Below are positions 26,073 to 38,580 of a stretch of 64,000 nt of DNA, one piece after another. This DNA comes from Eremophila alpestris peregrina (lineage: Eukaryota > Chordata > Aves > Passeriformes > Alaudidae), in the NCBI GenBank assembly GCA_009792885.1, contig WMCF01000025.1:833233-897232 (forward strand). The letters are read 5' to 3'. A program made the position numbers and the translations under genes. The number at the start of each line of letters is the position of its first letter. The first letter of the stretch is position 1. The notes under the pieces are model-generated. The model saw only the letters and a list, made by a program, of their open reading frames with translations, was not told the origin of the DNA and made no database searches.

Positions 26073-26837
26073 TGTTGAGGGTTAGATTTGGTTGTTGTCT
26101 TTTTGTTTGTTTTGCCTTTTGGAATTTTTTCCCTCAAGTTGCTAAGACACTAACGACTGAGTGATTATCGGTACTTATGAAAGACGAAACCAGGGAAGGA
26201 AGGACCGAAGGGACGGGGAGCTGGGGGAGGGTGGTCACTTTTCCCCTTGGCATCGAGGAGAGAGGACACCAGGCTTTTTGGCTGGCTGCGAGAGGAGTTT
26301 CACGGTCACCATCGTCTCCACTCCCGGGAAAAACCACCACCATCTGCTCGTGTGCCCGGGGATTTCTCCTCCTGCCCTGCTGGCGTGGGCCCGATCCTGT
26401 CCTGTCGTCGCTTTGAGGCTTTTGCCTACACTGACCTCACACCGTCTGCTCAGCTGGGACATCTCTGCTGTTTCAGTCACCATCGCAGGACTGCTCATCT
26501 ACCTCACCAACTACACTCAGGATCTTCCACTGTTACAGCTTGGTGCCTCAGAGGCACTGGGGATCAGGCTGCCCTGGGATTTGTGGTCCCTCGAGGTTCT
26601 TGGTTTCTGTTTTATTATTAATGTTGTAGTTGTTTGTTTGTTTGTTTGCTTGTTTTGTTATATATATATATATATATTAGTAAAAAAACCTGTTATTCCC
26701 ATTCCCACATCTTTTTGCCTGAGAGCCCCTTAATTTCAAATTTATAATAATTCGGTGGGAGGGGGTTTGCAGTCTCCATTGCAAGGGGAGAGCACCGGCT
26801 TCCCCCTAGCAGATACCTGTCTTTTCAAACCAAGACA
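26073..26837 (+). mobile_element. Solo LTR of an endogenous retrovirus (avian ERVL-like)
   Basis: This is a 765-bp element beginning TGTTGAGGG and ending CAAGACA, so it has canonical TG...CA termini. It is flanked on both sides by the identical pentamer AATGT (26068-26072 and 26838-26842), a perfect 5-bp target-site duplication. The 3' third, including GCCTGAGAGCCCCTTAATTT and AATAATTCGGTGGGAGGGGG, is wording I recognise from passerine LTRs. The middle part (26160-26600) is markedly GC- and CpG-richer than its surroundings. A TTTG run and a TA run sit at 26631-26678. No internal retroviral genes flank it, so it is a solo LTR left by LTR-LTR recombination. A 5-bp duplication fits ERVL/class III but does not prove it. 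The 190-codon ORF at 26161-26733 lies wholly inside the LTR and is not a gene. Confidence 0.9.
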
Positions 26838-26842
26838 AATGT
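26838..26842. repeat. 3' target-site duplication of the solo LTR
   Basis: AATGT immediately after the LTR's CA terminus. It matches the 5' copy exactly, so neither copy has mutated since insertion. Confidence 0.85.
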
Positions 26843-29535
26843 GGTGTGTCTATATGTATTTTCCAGCATTGAAGTTTCCCAGTTGGGAAGCATTCTGTGT
26901 TTCCAACAAAATGTTTTTTATCACCTGTTCTTTTACAGCTTGTAAACTCCAGTCTTCCAGTTTTCCTTAGGGTGCCACTTGCTGATTGCTGTTTTACTTG
27001 GTGGAATGTTTTAATTGCAGCTATGTGGCAATCAAATGTTCCCATTCAGACACAAATAGGCCTAAGAAAGGCCTCAGAAAATGGTATTTCTTTACAGCTT
27101 TCAGAGGCTGAGTCCCAAATTTATCACTGCCTTTCCTACACTTCAGCATACTCTAAAATCACATGTGAGATGCTACATATTTTCCATGCATTAATCAAGA
27201 TTATCTCTCCTCCCCTCAGTGGATATGAGCTCAGCCACACACTCAGCCATAACAGCCAAGCTGCAGGAGCAGTAATGTCCCAGGTCTCCTGATCATCCAA
27301 CTCAAAACCTGGTTTTGAGCATCCATACCAGAGATCTAACCAGCCTATGCACCCTTTCCAACTGTCCACACAAATACCTTCTTGTGTACTATGGGGGAAG
27401 GAGAAAAGGGAGGAGAGGAAAAAAAGGAAGACAGGGAAGTGGACTGATCCCAGCTTTCATCTCAAAATTGATATAGAACACAGCCTTGGAATGCACCTTG
27501 CATTTGCAGGTAAAATACAGTCAATCTCTGAAGATCTGGCGCTGTACAATGAGTCATTAAATAATTTAGGGTGGGCTGAATCTCTGATCAGCACACCAAA
27601 AGATGGCTCAAAGTGAGCTCAAGAGTGAGTAGAATACACATAAACTCTACTGTGTCATTGGATCCTACAGCATTTGTCATTATCTCTGGCAGCAGTTTCT
27701 TTCACATGAAGTTCATGGGGCAAATTATCCCAGGCATAGTGGAGATCTGTTCACAGGTACAGCAGTACTTGCTTGTCATAATTTTTGATCTAGAATGATC
27801 TTCTCTGAGGATGGAAACAGAAAGAACATTTGGCTCAAAACTAGTCAGAACTTTGTATCAGACTCACACTGACACCATTCCTGATTTCATGTTCTTAGAA
27901 GGCCAACTGAACACACAGGGCTTTGATCTTGAACATATTGGTGATGATAGCATAACCAATTCCTGAGGTAACCATTTTGCAGACAAGCCGAATCATTTAA
28001 ATGGCTAAATTACACAGTTCATGAAGCATTTGGACAATACTCTCAGGCACATGATGTGACTCTTGGGAATGGTGCTGTGCAGGCCTGGGAATTGGATCAC
28101 ATGGAGATTTATCTAGAATAGGTTGTGATTTTAACACTTTTGAGAGATAAAAAAATATTTTCTGGGAACTTGTTTTGTTTCTATTTATGAAAGTATCTTT
28201 ATATGATTTGCAAAAAAATTAATATTTTCAGATTACATTAATATGGGGAGAAAATCAAGATTTCATGCATTAAGATTTGTGGATAAACTTTTGTTTGGGG
28301 ACCTTTTGTGCTAGGCACAGCAAGCATAAAGGGTAGCAAAAAAAAATCCTTGTTCTGAGAAGCTTATCCTCTAAATAGACATAAAAGTAAAAGCAGCAGA
28401 AAATAACAAGTATATTCCATTATATCTTTGGGGGATGGAGGCAGGGATGCCAAAGAAAGAACTAGGAGGTTACCTGGGGTTATGTGAAAAGAATAAAGAA
28501 AGAAAGAATATTGAATTTGAGGCAATTAGAGGAGAGAAGAATGGCAAAAGAACCAGGTGAGGATAAACATTGGATGGAGAGACTATGAAAAAAGAGGAAA
28601 TATAGACAAAGCAGAGAAACAAGAAAATGGCCAGATTGTAAATAGTCTCTGAATGCAGGAAAGCTTGAACTTCGGGTGCAGCTACTCTGACTAGTGTTTC
28701 TGACTCTAATTTTTTATCTGAGAGACAAATGATGCGAGGTGAAGAGGAAAATACTAGTCTCCGTGTGTTAGCCTTAATCCAATTAAAACCTGGAAGCACG
28801 AAAAAGCACAAAAAACACCTGGGATCCAAAATCAGACTAAGAACAATCAAACTCCCCCATTTCCTAGCTGGATAAATAGAGCTAAATTTTCAGAAGCAAC
28901 TGTAAGTATTCATGTGTAGTTCTTTTCTGTTCTCTGTGTAAGGAAATCCACTATTAATCCTCAAACGATATTTGCATATATGAGTTACGTACATATTGAA
29001 TGAAAATGCAGTTTGTATATGGGTTACATAGTCCTCTGAATATGCACCAATTTGGATAAAACAAATTGCACACACACACAGTTTTAGATACTGCTTAGAG
29101 GCACCCTTGAAAGGCACCCTTGATTCAAAAGCTATTAGCTACTCATCTTAAATCTCACAAGTCATGCAGGATTAGTCCTAGTATTATTAATGCAGAGAAC
29201 AAAGTGATTGGAGATTCAAAAGTCATTTTAGATGAATTTAGTAAATTTTATAGCAATCTTTTCACATCAAAGGGTTAAGAGGATAATGGTTATGAATATA
29301 TTCCTTGATGTTTAAAGGATCCTTCAATTCCACCTGAGGACAGTGTAGGTCTGGAATAATCTATTACCCATAATCAGATGGAGCATGCAATTTATTTTGG
29401 GTGAAATTCTCCTGATCTGCATAATTGGTCTTTATACACAGGAACTTTAAGGAAGGAAAATTCATTTTGCCTACATGGGGTCAAGATGCATCTTATGGCC
29501 CTTTGCAAAAATTCCACAAACATAACTAATGCTGA
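26843..29535. other. Non-coding; nothing recognisable
   Basis: ORFs of 131 and 126 codons occur on opposite strands (26897-27292 plus; 28850-28470 minus) but show no domain. Both are judged chance. Confidence 0.6.
29099..29124. repeat. 13-bp tandem duplication
   Basis: AGGCACCCTTGAA is followed by AGGCACCCTTGAT with no spacer. This is a recent-looking slippage duplication. Confidence 0.85.
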
Positions 29536-29720
29536 GGGAAGGGAAGGGAAGGGAAGGGAAGGGAAGGGAAGGGAAGGNNNNNNNNNNNNNNNNNNNNNNN
29601 NNNNNNNNNNNNNNNNNNNNNNNNNNNNNNNNNGTAAGGAGGAAGGGAAGGGAAGGGAAGGGAAGGGAAGGGAAGGGAAGGGAAGGGAAGGGAAGGGAAG
29701 GGAAGGGAAGGGAAGGGAAG
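29536..29720. repeat. (GGGAA)n pentanucleotide microsatellite interrupted by an assembly gap
   Basis: GGGAA units run without interruption from 29536 into the Ns, then resume after an imperfect GTAAGGA start at 29634 and continue to about 29720. The plus strand is pure purine on both sides of the gap. ORFs called across it on both strands are artefacts of a repeat without stop codons. Confidence 0.97.
29578..29633. other. Assembly gap (56 N)
   Basis: 56 consecutive N inside the GGGAA repeat. The odd length, rather than 100, suggests an estimated gap size. The true repeat length is unknown. Confidence 0.99.
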
Positions 29721-30040
29721 GGGAGGAGCATGAAGACTTTTCCATCATGATCCACATTCACCCATTAAGATCTACCACACAATATCAGTGCATTTTCCCC
29801 TCCATCTTATCTAGATGTTTAAAAAGTGTTGGTATGTAACCTTTATAATAAAAAAGCCTCCAAAGTCTTGGCTTTTTAATCATATCACTTTTAAAAATTA
29901 TGTTTATTTATATTTCATGTGTTTGCATGTCAACTTTACCTCCAAGTTTTTACATGAAAACTCACCTATTTCGTAATTCCTATTTTAGACATTTGTCAGA
30001 CGTTTGTATTGAAGTATTGAATCCAGTGTTACATCTGCAT

Positions 30041-30077
30041 AACTACAGTGTAATTATACTGTAATTACATTGTAGTT
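30041..30077. repeat. Inverted repeat, 16-bp arms with one mismatch
   Basis: The left arm AACTACAGTGTAATTA (30041-30056) and right arm TAATTACATTGTAGTT (30062-30077) are reverse complements except at one position. They surround a 5-nt centre. The structure can form a hairpin or cruciform. GTAATTA also occurs as a direct repeat 11 bp apart inside it. Confidence 0.85.
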
Positions 30078-33000
30078 CAAGTTCTGAACTGTTGAGATAT
30101 ATAGCTACAGATATAAGTATATAATTCCCACTTATGAATGTAACTGGAAAAATCCCTTTCTCTTTTTTTTAAATTTCAGATAATTACATTAAAATTTAAA
30201 ATGTCTTATTGGTTTGTGCACAAGAATTATTCAGAAGATCCTAAAATCAGACATTTAGGTAGCAGGCTGAATTTGTTTTAATGTATACTTTTCAGTTCCT
30301 TTCCACTACTTTCTTATGGTTCTTTTTTGCAGTTTGTATACTCATGTGTGCTTCCTTGTGTAGCCCACCTGTGCTTTGTTTCCTACTAAACTTCTGTGTC
30401 TGTGTAAAATTATGTTGAGAGTAATCAATCTACATGTTTCTTCAGTAGGAAAAAAAGTAATTTGTTCTCTTTCTCCCCTTTTATATTGGTACTTTGTAGA
30501 GTGAAGCTATGTTTTTATGTTTTGCACCCTTATATATATGCCACTGCTTCATGAAAGTGAGCAATTCTAGTATGAAAGTCTAAACATTATGCAGCTCCAC
30601 AGGATAGAACAGTGAGTGATGACTTCTGGGAACCTTATCTGTGAATACTTATCAAGCCTTATGTGAAAATAAGTTTATAAATAATGAAATCAAAGATCCT
30701 GAATGCATTTATATCCTGGCTTCCAAGGGAAAAGGATAGGCCCCCAATAAAGAGAGAGAAGTGGCAATGCTGGAACACTCCATTTTTGTTTTCCAGCCAG
30801 CAAGCACAGCAAGCAAGCACATGTGGCCATGTGGCTTGTGTTTAGGACTCCAAAGAAGCCTCTTTTTGAACCACTTCTGTGGTAAATATATGTGATTAAT
30901 TTCCAGATCAAATATTTTAATTTCAAGGGAAGGAACAGGATGCAGAATGGTAATATCTAAATGAACATGCACAGGTTTTTGAGGAATCCCTGATATGTTT
31001 CATCTGTGATGGCTTAAAACAATCTCAGCACTGCCATGGTCCTAACAATGTCAAGGATGAAAATGCACATCTGCTTCACTCATTTTTTCAACTTTATTGC
31101 GCTTCGTTTGCTTTTTGTTTTGTTTGCTGCAACATAATGATTTTAATTTTCCTATGTGACTGTTCATAATTTTTTGAAATACATGTTTTTTTAAATTAAT
31201 ATTAATGTCCTTGAATTTATTGTAAAAAGACACATGTACGTAGATAATATGAATTAATACTTTCCTTCACCCAGATCTTTCACTTTTTAGATGAGTTGAT
31301 ATATTACTTCTAGTCCTCAAAGAATGTTTTCAAAAATCATGTCTCCCAAGAGGAAGCCTGAAAACTGCAGATACTTCCTATTTGTATTATTTTTCAACAA
31401 CTGTTTTTTTCCCTTGGAATTCGGCTGATGAGGAAACAATGTCATTAGTTCTCTTGTACAAAACTTTGCTAGCTTCCTTCTTAGTTGGTGTTCCACCTCT
31501 TCTCCAAACAGTCACTGCATATGGTTAGAGAACCAGAAATTGATTCCTCTGAAGTGTAAGAATATTTGATATTTAGTTAAAAAAATAGAATCCCATTTGC
31601 TTGGAGCTTCCACTAAAGCCTGATTCTCAACAAATTACCTCACAATGTTTGTGTTGAACATAAGTAAAACTCTATGACTACTTACACAGCTGCTGGGAAT
31701 CATTGACCACGCAGCACAGCACAAATGAATTTTGCAATGTAACAGCACTGTAAATTCAGTGTAGCTGAGCTCTAGCTCCAACTCCAAAAAGGACAGGAAG
31801 TCAGAAAATAAGGTCAGTTTACTAAAAATCCACAGAAGTTGCTGCCACTACCACTCCATCAGTCCATTCCCCTTTCTATTTCAAAGGGGGTTTACTTTCC
31901 AGCCTTAGGACATGTCTTCCTGGGCTTTTGTGGTGCCTTGGGCTTTGCTGATTTGGGAAATAATCATCTTGTAAAGTGCTGGAGACAAGGAAGATATTTA
32001 AACAGTAGTTTCCTTCTTTGTTTACCTCTGCAAAAAGCTGAGGGACCTAACAGCTGATGGAAACATTTTGCAAGCTTTTCAAATTTACAAAGTAAATTCA
32101 ACAGAGTTGCCATGAATGTTGTCACTGAGTTTTGTATTCATGCTTGATTCTTTACCAAATTAACTCTTCTGTGAGTAAATATCTTTCTTGGTTGCACTCC
32201 TCAGTCTATGTGCTGAAAGTAACAAAACTGTGAGAGTACATTCCAGATATGCAAACCAATTAACCTAAATAGCTACAACAAAATCTCAGTTAAATAAGTG
32301 CTATCCAGCTTAAAAGAATCAGCTAGTGAATCCAGGTTATATAATTTTCTTTGCAACATTGTGTGACAACTACAAAATCTTACATTATTTTATGAACAGT
32401 TACATCAATAATCTTGTGTGCTGCTGTGGAAATTTGAGGAGAGCTGAAAGCATATTTGAAAACAAAACAATGCAATGAAAAGAAAACCAGCATTCTTACC
32501 CACACTAGCTCTAATTTTTAATTTGCTATCTTTTCACATCTGATTTATTTAGTAACTTAATTAGGATTTACAAAAAACCTGCACACATGATTAAATAATT
32601 TTGTAGCAATAACATTTTCATGGTATTGTTTTCGAAATAATAATAATAATCATAAATAAACAATCTTTGCTATGTGACAATATCATCAAACTTTGAATAA
32701 TTATGTGTAGACTATATATAGCACAGAAAATTATAAAAGAAACATACTATATGAAAAGGTAAGTATACTGATGTGTATTTTATATATAAATATTTGGGAG
32801 AAAAGAAGGCAATAAAATGCAAAATTTAATCCATTATGGCTTTAGTTTTTACAGATCCCCAAAACATTATGCACAGATCTTTTTTGCAATGACACAAGCT
32901 TAGATTTTCCTTCCAAATTCTGCATAGAACTTTTAACCAAAAATTTTCTGTTCCAGAAGAATGCAGCCTCTTTCTTCAAATTTAAGATTTTGATAGATGT

Positions 33001-35642
33001 GTTCTTAGCATGAATAACTCCTGCTACTTTTTGAATATTATGCTATCATTGGTATTTGTGCAATTTCAGCGTTACTTTTACAATTACAATATATTATGAA
33101 AAACATATGAAGCCTTCTTTTCCTTTTTTTTTTTTTTTAATAAGCAGTCATCATGGCATTCACATGATACTACCTCCAAAGAAAAAATAAATAATTTCAT
33201 GCACAGTACTTTCATGACATGGGTCTTCTAACTTCATTGACTTTAGGACCCAAGGGAAGCCCAGGCACAATTGTCAATAGACCTCCTTGAAATAAAAACA
33301 TCATTTTTCCTTCTGCCCATTGCAAGGAAGACTGAAACTGCCACTGATAATTAATCCACTGAGAGAAATCAATATTGCAACCGGTTGGAGATGAAACAAC
33401 CCATAGCAAAATAAACTTTTGCCATGACAGTGCAGCAGTTCTTCGAAGCACAGTCTGTCTGTGGGCAGATGTGGAATCTTGATAAATGACTGCAAAAAAC
33501 TAGAACGCAGTTGTATCAAACTGCTGTATTTTGTGCCATAAAATGCAGTTATTGTTCTTGTATATGCTGACTTGCTTTTCAAGGCAAAGTAAATGGCCCC
33601 CTAGCTGTAAAGTCTGAAAGTGTAATGAAAAAAAAGACAGGATAGCTTGCAAACAGCCAACTGACTGTTAGAAAAAACAGCAGAGTTGTGTTGCATTCCA
33701 CTTATACCAGTTCTTGAACTAGACTGCAGGAAGTTAGATTTTGGTACGAATCTCTGGATTTTGAGTGAATTGGTCAACATTCATTTCAACTCCCAGGTTA
33801 AGGCCCAAATATTTCTTGGAGAAAAGATTGGATTAGAATTTCAAAGAGTCGAAGGGTGGGTGTTTTAATATAGACCCTTGATTGAAGACAAAACACTTAG
33901 ATCAAATCAATAAAACAATAATGAGCTGTGTGCCACTACGTGGAAATCAAGCCTGTAGCTGTTCTGGGAGTGGCATTTAGCAGGAAATAGCATGGCAGCC
34001 AATGACAGAGTTCACTGATGCTGCCTCCTAGGAGCCCGGACTCTAGGGCCAAGTGGCTAACATTTGATCCAGTGGTCTCAGCACAGGTGGTGAGTGAGCA
34101 CAGGATGATTTAGCTGATGCATAGCTTCCAGAAAAGCAGCCAAAATGGAGTTGCCTGCTATTTCCTTCAGCAGTTTTTATCAATGGTAAAAAGATATGCA
34201 CCTTATTTGAATTTATAGACATTGGTTTGAGACATTTAGGATGTTCCACAGCAATATTAATTTTCTTTACTGATCTCCTCCTGATCATAATATCTACAGT
34301 TTTTGCTGTGACCATTTTACCTACTTATGTCTTGGGACTGGGGTCCTTCTAATTGGATTACAACTGAATTTTGGCTAATCTGAATAAGGCATATACCCTC
34401 ACTGACATTTTAACAGCTTATTACATTATTCCTTATATTATTCACACCTTTAAAATATAATTAAGATAAAACAAATTAGAATGTGTCCATTTCTCCTCTC
34501 TGAAACACTTAGTGGGGTTTGTTTTGTTTGTTTTCACTTTGGTGGCTGGCTGACTTTTTGGTTGTTTTGTTTTGTTTTTTGTTTTGCTTAGAATTTTTTG
34601 TCTTTTGCTCTTTTTTGACCACCGTTTACTGCCTTTTACTACTTTTCTGTATTGAACCTAAAGAGACCTTTGATATCCAAGGAACCATCCTCTTCCATCT
34701 CAATTATTATGTTGCCATAAAGAATTTCAAAATAGGGTTAGCACCCACTGTTTGTAAATTATTTGATATATAAATAAATCTAGTTTCCAAAAATTCAACC
34801 AACAATATTTCGTTAGACTTACTATGCATCTTCACACCTACATATACCCAAACATGCAACATGCAAACATGCATGCACATACATATATGTTGCAATTTTT
34901 TTTAAGTCTATCAAACTGACACTTCCAGTAGCCTCTGAAAGGCTTATCCTAAATTTTCCCTGTCTGCCCAAGGCAGCCACACCCTCAGGACACCCAGCTC
35001 CATCTCTCCTCCCAGCAGCTGAGAGATTTCTGTCTCCATACTGCAGCAGGTTCTCAGAAAATCAGAAAGGAGTAAAAAATAATTGGGAAAAATCATTTGC
35101 CTGACCTTGAAAATAAGGGAGTTGCAAAAAGGGAGTTGTTGGGTTTTTTTTCCCTGAAAATAAACAAGTAATATAGCTTCCCTTTCCAATGAGAGTTGTA
35201 CTGTGAGTAGTGTCCAGCCAGCATTAGGAGCCAGAAAACACTTCTGTAAGCCATTTGGAGGTTAGAGTTATCCTTTTTATTTATACATGTTTTGTCATAG
35301 GGTGTTCCATTCTCTTATCAGCTCAGGGAGAGATTTTTCTTCAGTCAGTAGCAAGTCAGAAGAGTCCTTACAAGAAGTTTGCAACAGGCTGGAAGACAAA
35401 GGATCGCTGGTAAAGCCTAGTCTGCGGTGGTTTTCACTGAAGTTTCAGTTCCACATCAACATACCGTTCTGATGTGGGCTGAAACTGATTTTTTTAGTCT
35501 CACTTCTGCCTCTAGTTGCAAGATTTTTGATCTTTGGAGAGAATGCAGCTGAGCTTTAGAGTCTATGCCACTAGCTTCAAAGTAGTTGCTGTCAGAAGAA
35601 CAAGCCCAAGTACATCACAGAAGATATCTGGAACATCTGAGA

Positions 35643-35690
35643 ATGTGTGTGTGCATGTGTGTGTGTATATTTATGTGTATGTGTATATTC
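35643..35690. repeat. Imperfect (GT)n microsatellite
   Basis: GTGTGTGTGCATGTGTGTGTGTAT is followed by degenerate TATGTGTATGTG. Confidence 0.9.
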
Positions 35691-37249
35691 TGGTATATCA
35701 TCCTGTGCTCTGACATCTGATGGTTCAGATTTTTAAATTGTTTTCACAAAATATCTGTGAGTCAGATATTTTTCTATACAGTTTTTACAGGAACAAACCT
35801 AAATGCAGCAAAGCAGGGAAGTCACCTTCAAGGAGATAACAGGGTGCAGAGCTAAGTCTTGTGATTCCCACCCCTCTTCTATTAAAAGCAAGATTTTAGT
35901 AATGGCAAGACAAACAGCAGTGTTCCTCTAGAGAGCATTTTCTAGCATTATGTTGTCCCAGTGTTGTTCTAGTGCTGTGTTTTTTAACCTCTCCTGTCCT
36001 TTGGAGAAACTGCAGTTTGGGGTTAGGTTTTATAGAAGCCCAGAGCTCTCATGGAAACAGGCTAATGATGTTTCTTATCTGTAGATAGCCTGCGTCTGGG
36101 CATAATTCATTACTTTGATCACAGCTCCTCTGCTTGGGGAAGGCTACTGGAAAAGATATTACCAACCTCATAGCAAATATCTCTGTTCATAAGAACTGAG
36201 TTTCAGAAATCAGGCTTGTGGTTCCTCCCCTCAGCCTCAGGTAGAGGGGACACTAGATTGAAACTGATTTGGAATCTCCCTCCAAGGAGAAAGGAGATTG
36301 TACGCTCCTTTCTGACCACAAGTTACCCTTCTCCTGTTGATCCTGCTGCCACTCAATTGCTCTGGCCAGCCCTTTTATTTACCACTTGTCAGCTTTCCTG
36401 GTTCCAGGTATCATTTCCTTGATAAATATTCATTATGTCCCATGATTTCTGTTCCTCATCTTACAAGCACAGTGTAAAAAGGCTTTTCCCTTGGGCTTCA
36501 GACACTGCAGTAGCTTTCAAGTTCGCTAGTCCCTCTATAAGAGAATATTTGTCTATATGGGTGGTCAAACTAAGTTCTTGCCTGATAAGCCAAATTTCGG
36601 ATGAAAGGGGTGGCTCACAGAAGCTGCTGCGCACTGAACACTTGCTGTCAGTGTTTCTTCTGTTCAAATGAATCACCACTGGACTTTGTGACTAGAGGAG
36701 GGGCTGAGACTTACAGGTTTTGAGTGTTGGCTAAAACGTTTTGAATTCATCTTCCCCCTCTAGGATGCACAAAGCCTGACTTGGCCCTTAAGCTGCATGC
36801 CATTGAAGGAAGCACCCAGTGCTGGGCAGCTGCAGGCAGCCCAGACAAAGGTTGTAGCAATACAGCTACGGGACAAACAGGAAAGGGAGAGGAATCAAGC
36901 CTGTAAACCCAGGGCAGGCCCGATTTATCTGACAGGGAAGCAGGGGCAAATGTGGGATCATGTTCAGCACTGGAATTGAGAAGCTGCAGCAGGATGCCCA
37001 GGTGGGGTGCTCTCACCTCTCTGAGCACAGTGGCAGCTCGATCTGTCTTGTTTCTGGCCTGAAGTACATCTGCTAACCCACCACATTCCCAACTCCATGT
37101 GTTGACCTGAGGAGGTTTGATGAGAAGGACTGATTTCAAGAATAGATGGCCTGTGTGGCTGATTTATTTCTGCTGAAGCAGACTACCAGATCCTCTGAAG
37201 CTGTCTCAATTACCTCTATGTAAAGGCTGTTATTCTTCTCCTACAAGTA

Positions 37250-37520
37250 GTAGTCATGTTTGAGTGGCCCGATTTGTGCAGATTTGGCCTGCCTTGTCCA
37301 CTTAAAAGACTATTAATCACCACTCCAGTTTATAAATCAAGGAGGCCAAGTTGCTGAGAGCAATTGAGAGGCTGAGGCTCCGCAGAAGCACTTAGCCAAT
37401 TCCCAGACCCAGGCTTAGCATTTCTTTCTCCCCGCCTTTAGTCGTCAGACAATTCATCATCCTTCTCCCATTGAGGCAGAATGAGCCTGACAGAAGAATG
37501 CCTGAAAGCTAATCAATATG
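37250..37520. promoter_or_regulatory. Candidate conserved non-coding element
   Basis: The sequence has balanced composition with retained CpG (CCCGATTTG, CTCCGCAG, CCCCGCC, TAGTCGTC) and homeobox-like words (CTATTAATCACC, GCTAATCAATATGATCAA). It is not recognisable as a transposon. The conservation claim is inference. Confidence 0.33.
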
Positions 37521-38017
37521 ATCAACTTCAGGGGGAGAGATCAAAATTTTTTTTGGTTTCTAAGTCCTTTAAATAAACACGACCTATTTGCTTTAAGATT
37601 GGGTAGTTTGAATTTACAGAAGACAAAACCAAAAGACAAAACACAAACTAAAAACAAGATGCAGCAACAGGGGAAAAAGATACCACAGACAGCCTTTTGC
37701 AGTAGCTATCTATGAAGAATAAAATGTCAGGCAAGGAATAAGACTATTATGATTGTGAATTGTCAGTTTTGGGTACTACAGTCACACAAGATCGCTTTTC
37801 TTTTACAGCAGTGTCAAGTGCAATTGGCAGGCCAGAAGTCACAAGGAGGTCTGCTCCTACTAAATAAACATCAGCCTGTTCTGTGCTTGCATGTGGACTA
37901 ATGAGGTTACAATAGAAAATGGATCTGCTCTGTAATAAGGCAGAGTGAGGGAACTTGAACAGGAGGTTTATTTTCCTATTCTGTGATAAGTTGCTTTTAC
38001 ATATTTCAAGCACAGCC

Positions 38018-38037
38018 TTTTTTTTTTTTTTTTTTTT
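38018..38037. repeat. Poly(T) run, 20 bases
   Basis: 20 consecutive T on the plus strand, just upstream of a conserved-looking block. Confidence 0.95.
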
Positions 38038-38089
38038 GGAAAGAGAGAAAACATAAATTGTTCATTGTACAGAGGAAAGCATGAGTGAC

Positions 38090-38580
38090 AACTGTAAGTG
38101 GAATAGACAGTTTCCATTACCCCCTCACACTTGCTGAAGAATAATTTGCAAAGGCTGGGTAAATTGTGTTTTAAGAAGTGTAATGACGTGTAATAATTTC
38201 CTGTCAGCATGTCACTTACAAGCAGAGTGAGTTTGATAATTTTGGGATAGGAGATAGAAAGAATTGAGGATGGGGGGAGGGAAGACACAGAGAAGAAATG
38301 GGAAGGTCTTTTAGGATCGCTGGCTTCAGAAACTAATGAAAGCATAATTGTAAAAAAAAAAAAAAATAACAGGTGGAGTGCTAGATAAAAGCAAGAGCTG
38401 TGCAGCAACCCGCCCAGATACTAATTCCCATTTGCTTTCCCATTAATCTTGCATAAAGATTCCAGGTCACAGGTCCAGCTACAGGGAGTATTAAGCAATT
38501 TAGTAGGACGGGAAATGGCTCAGAAATCAGAAAATGGATGATCAGAAAAAATTTCCTTTTCTTGTCCTGCAAAAGGCATC
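38090..38580. promoter_or_regulatory. Candidate conserved non-coding element, split by a poly(A) run
   Basis: The first part contains TAATGACGTGTAATAATTTCC, and the second contains CCCATTAATCTTGC, CAGGTCACAGGTC (nuclear-receptor half-site-like) and AATTTAGTAGGACGGG. A 15-base A run at 38352-38366 and a 20-base T run just upstream (38018-38037) may be later insertions or slippage. The block is judged by texture only. Confidence 0.3.

Larger units (their letters stand above)
29721..37249. other. Non-coding, AT-rich; long repeat-poor stretch
   Basis: About 7.5 kb hold the inverted repeat at 30.04 kb, a GT microsatellite and otherwise unique AT-rich DNA. The 130-codon minus-strand ORF at 36.75-37.14 kb lies in a GC-balanced patch and has no recognisable domain. 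Confidence 0.6.

Noticed and set aside
26161..26733. 190-codon ORF, the longest in the window
   Set aside because: It lies entirely inside the solo LTR. The peptide is arbitrary, ending in a low-complexity hydrophobic stretch made by the TTTG and TA repeats.
29392..29839. ORFs of 73-121 codons on both strands
   Set aside because: Produced by the GGGAA repeat and the N gap, which contain no stop codons.
34860..34890. Repeated ATGCA/CATGCATGC words
   Set aside because: A short simple-sequence patch with no larger structure.
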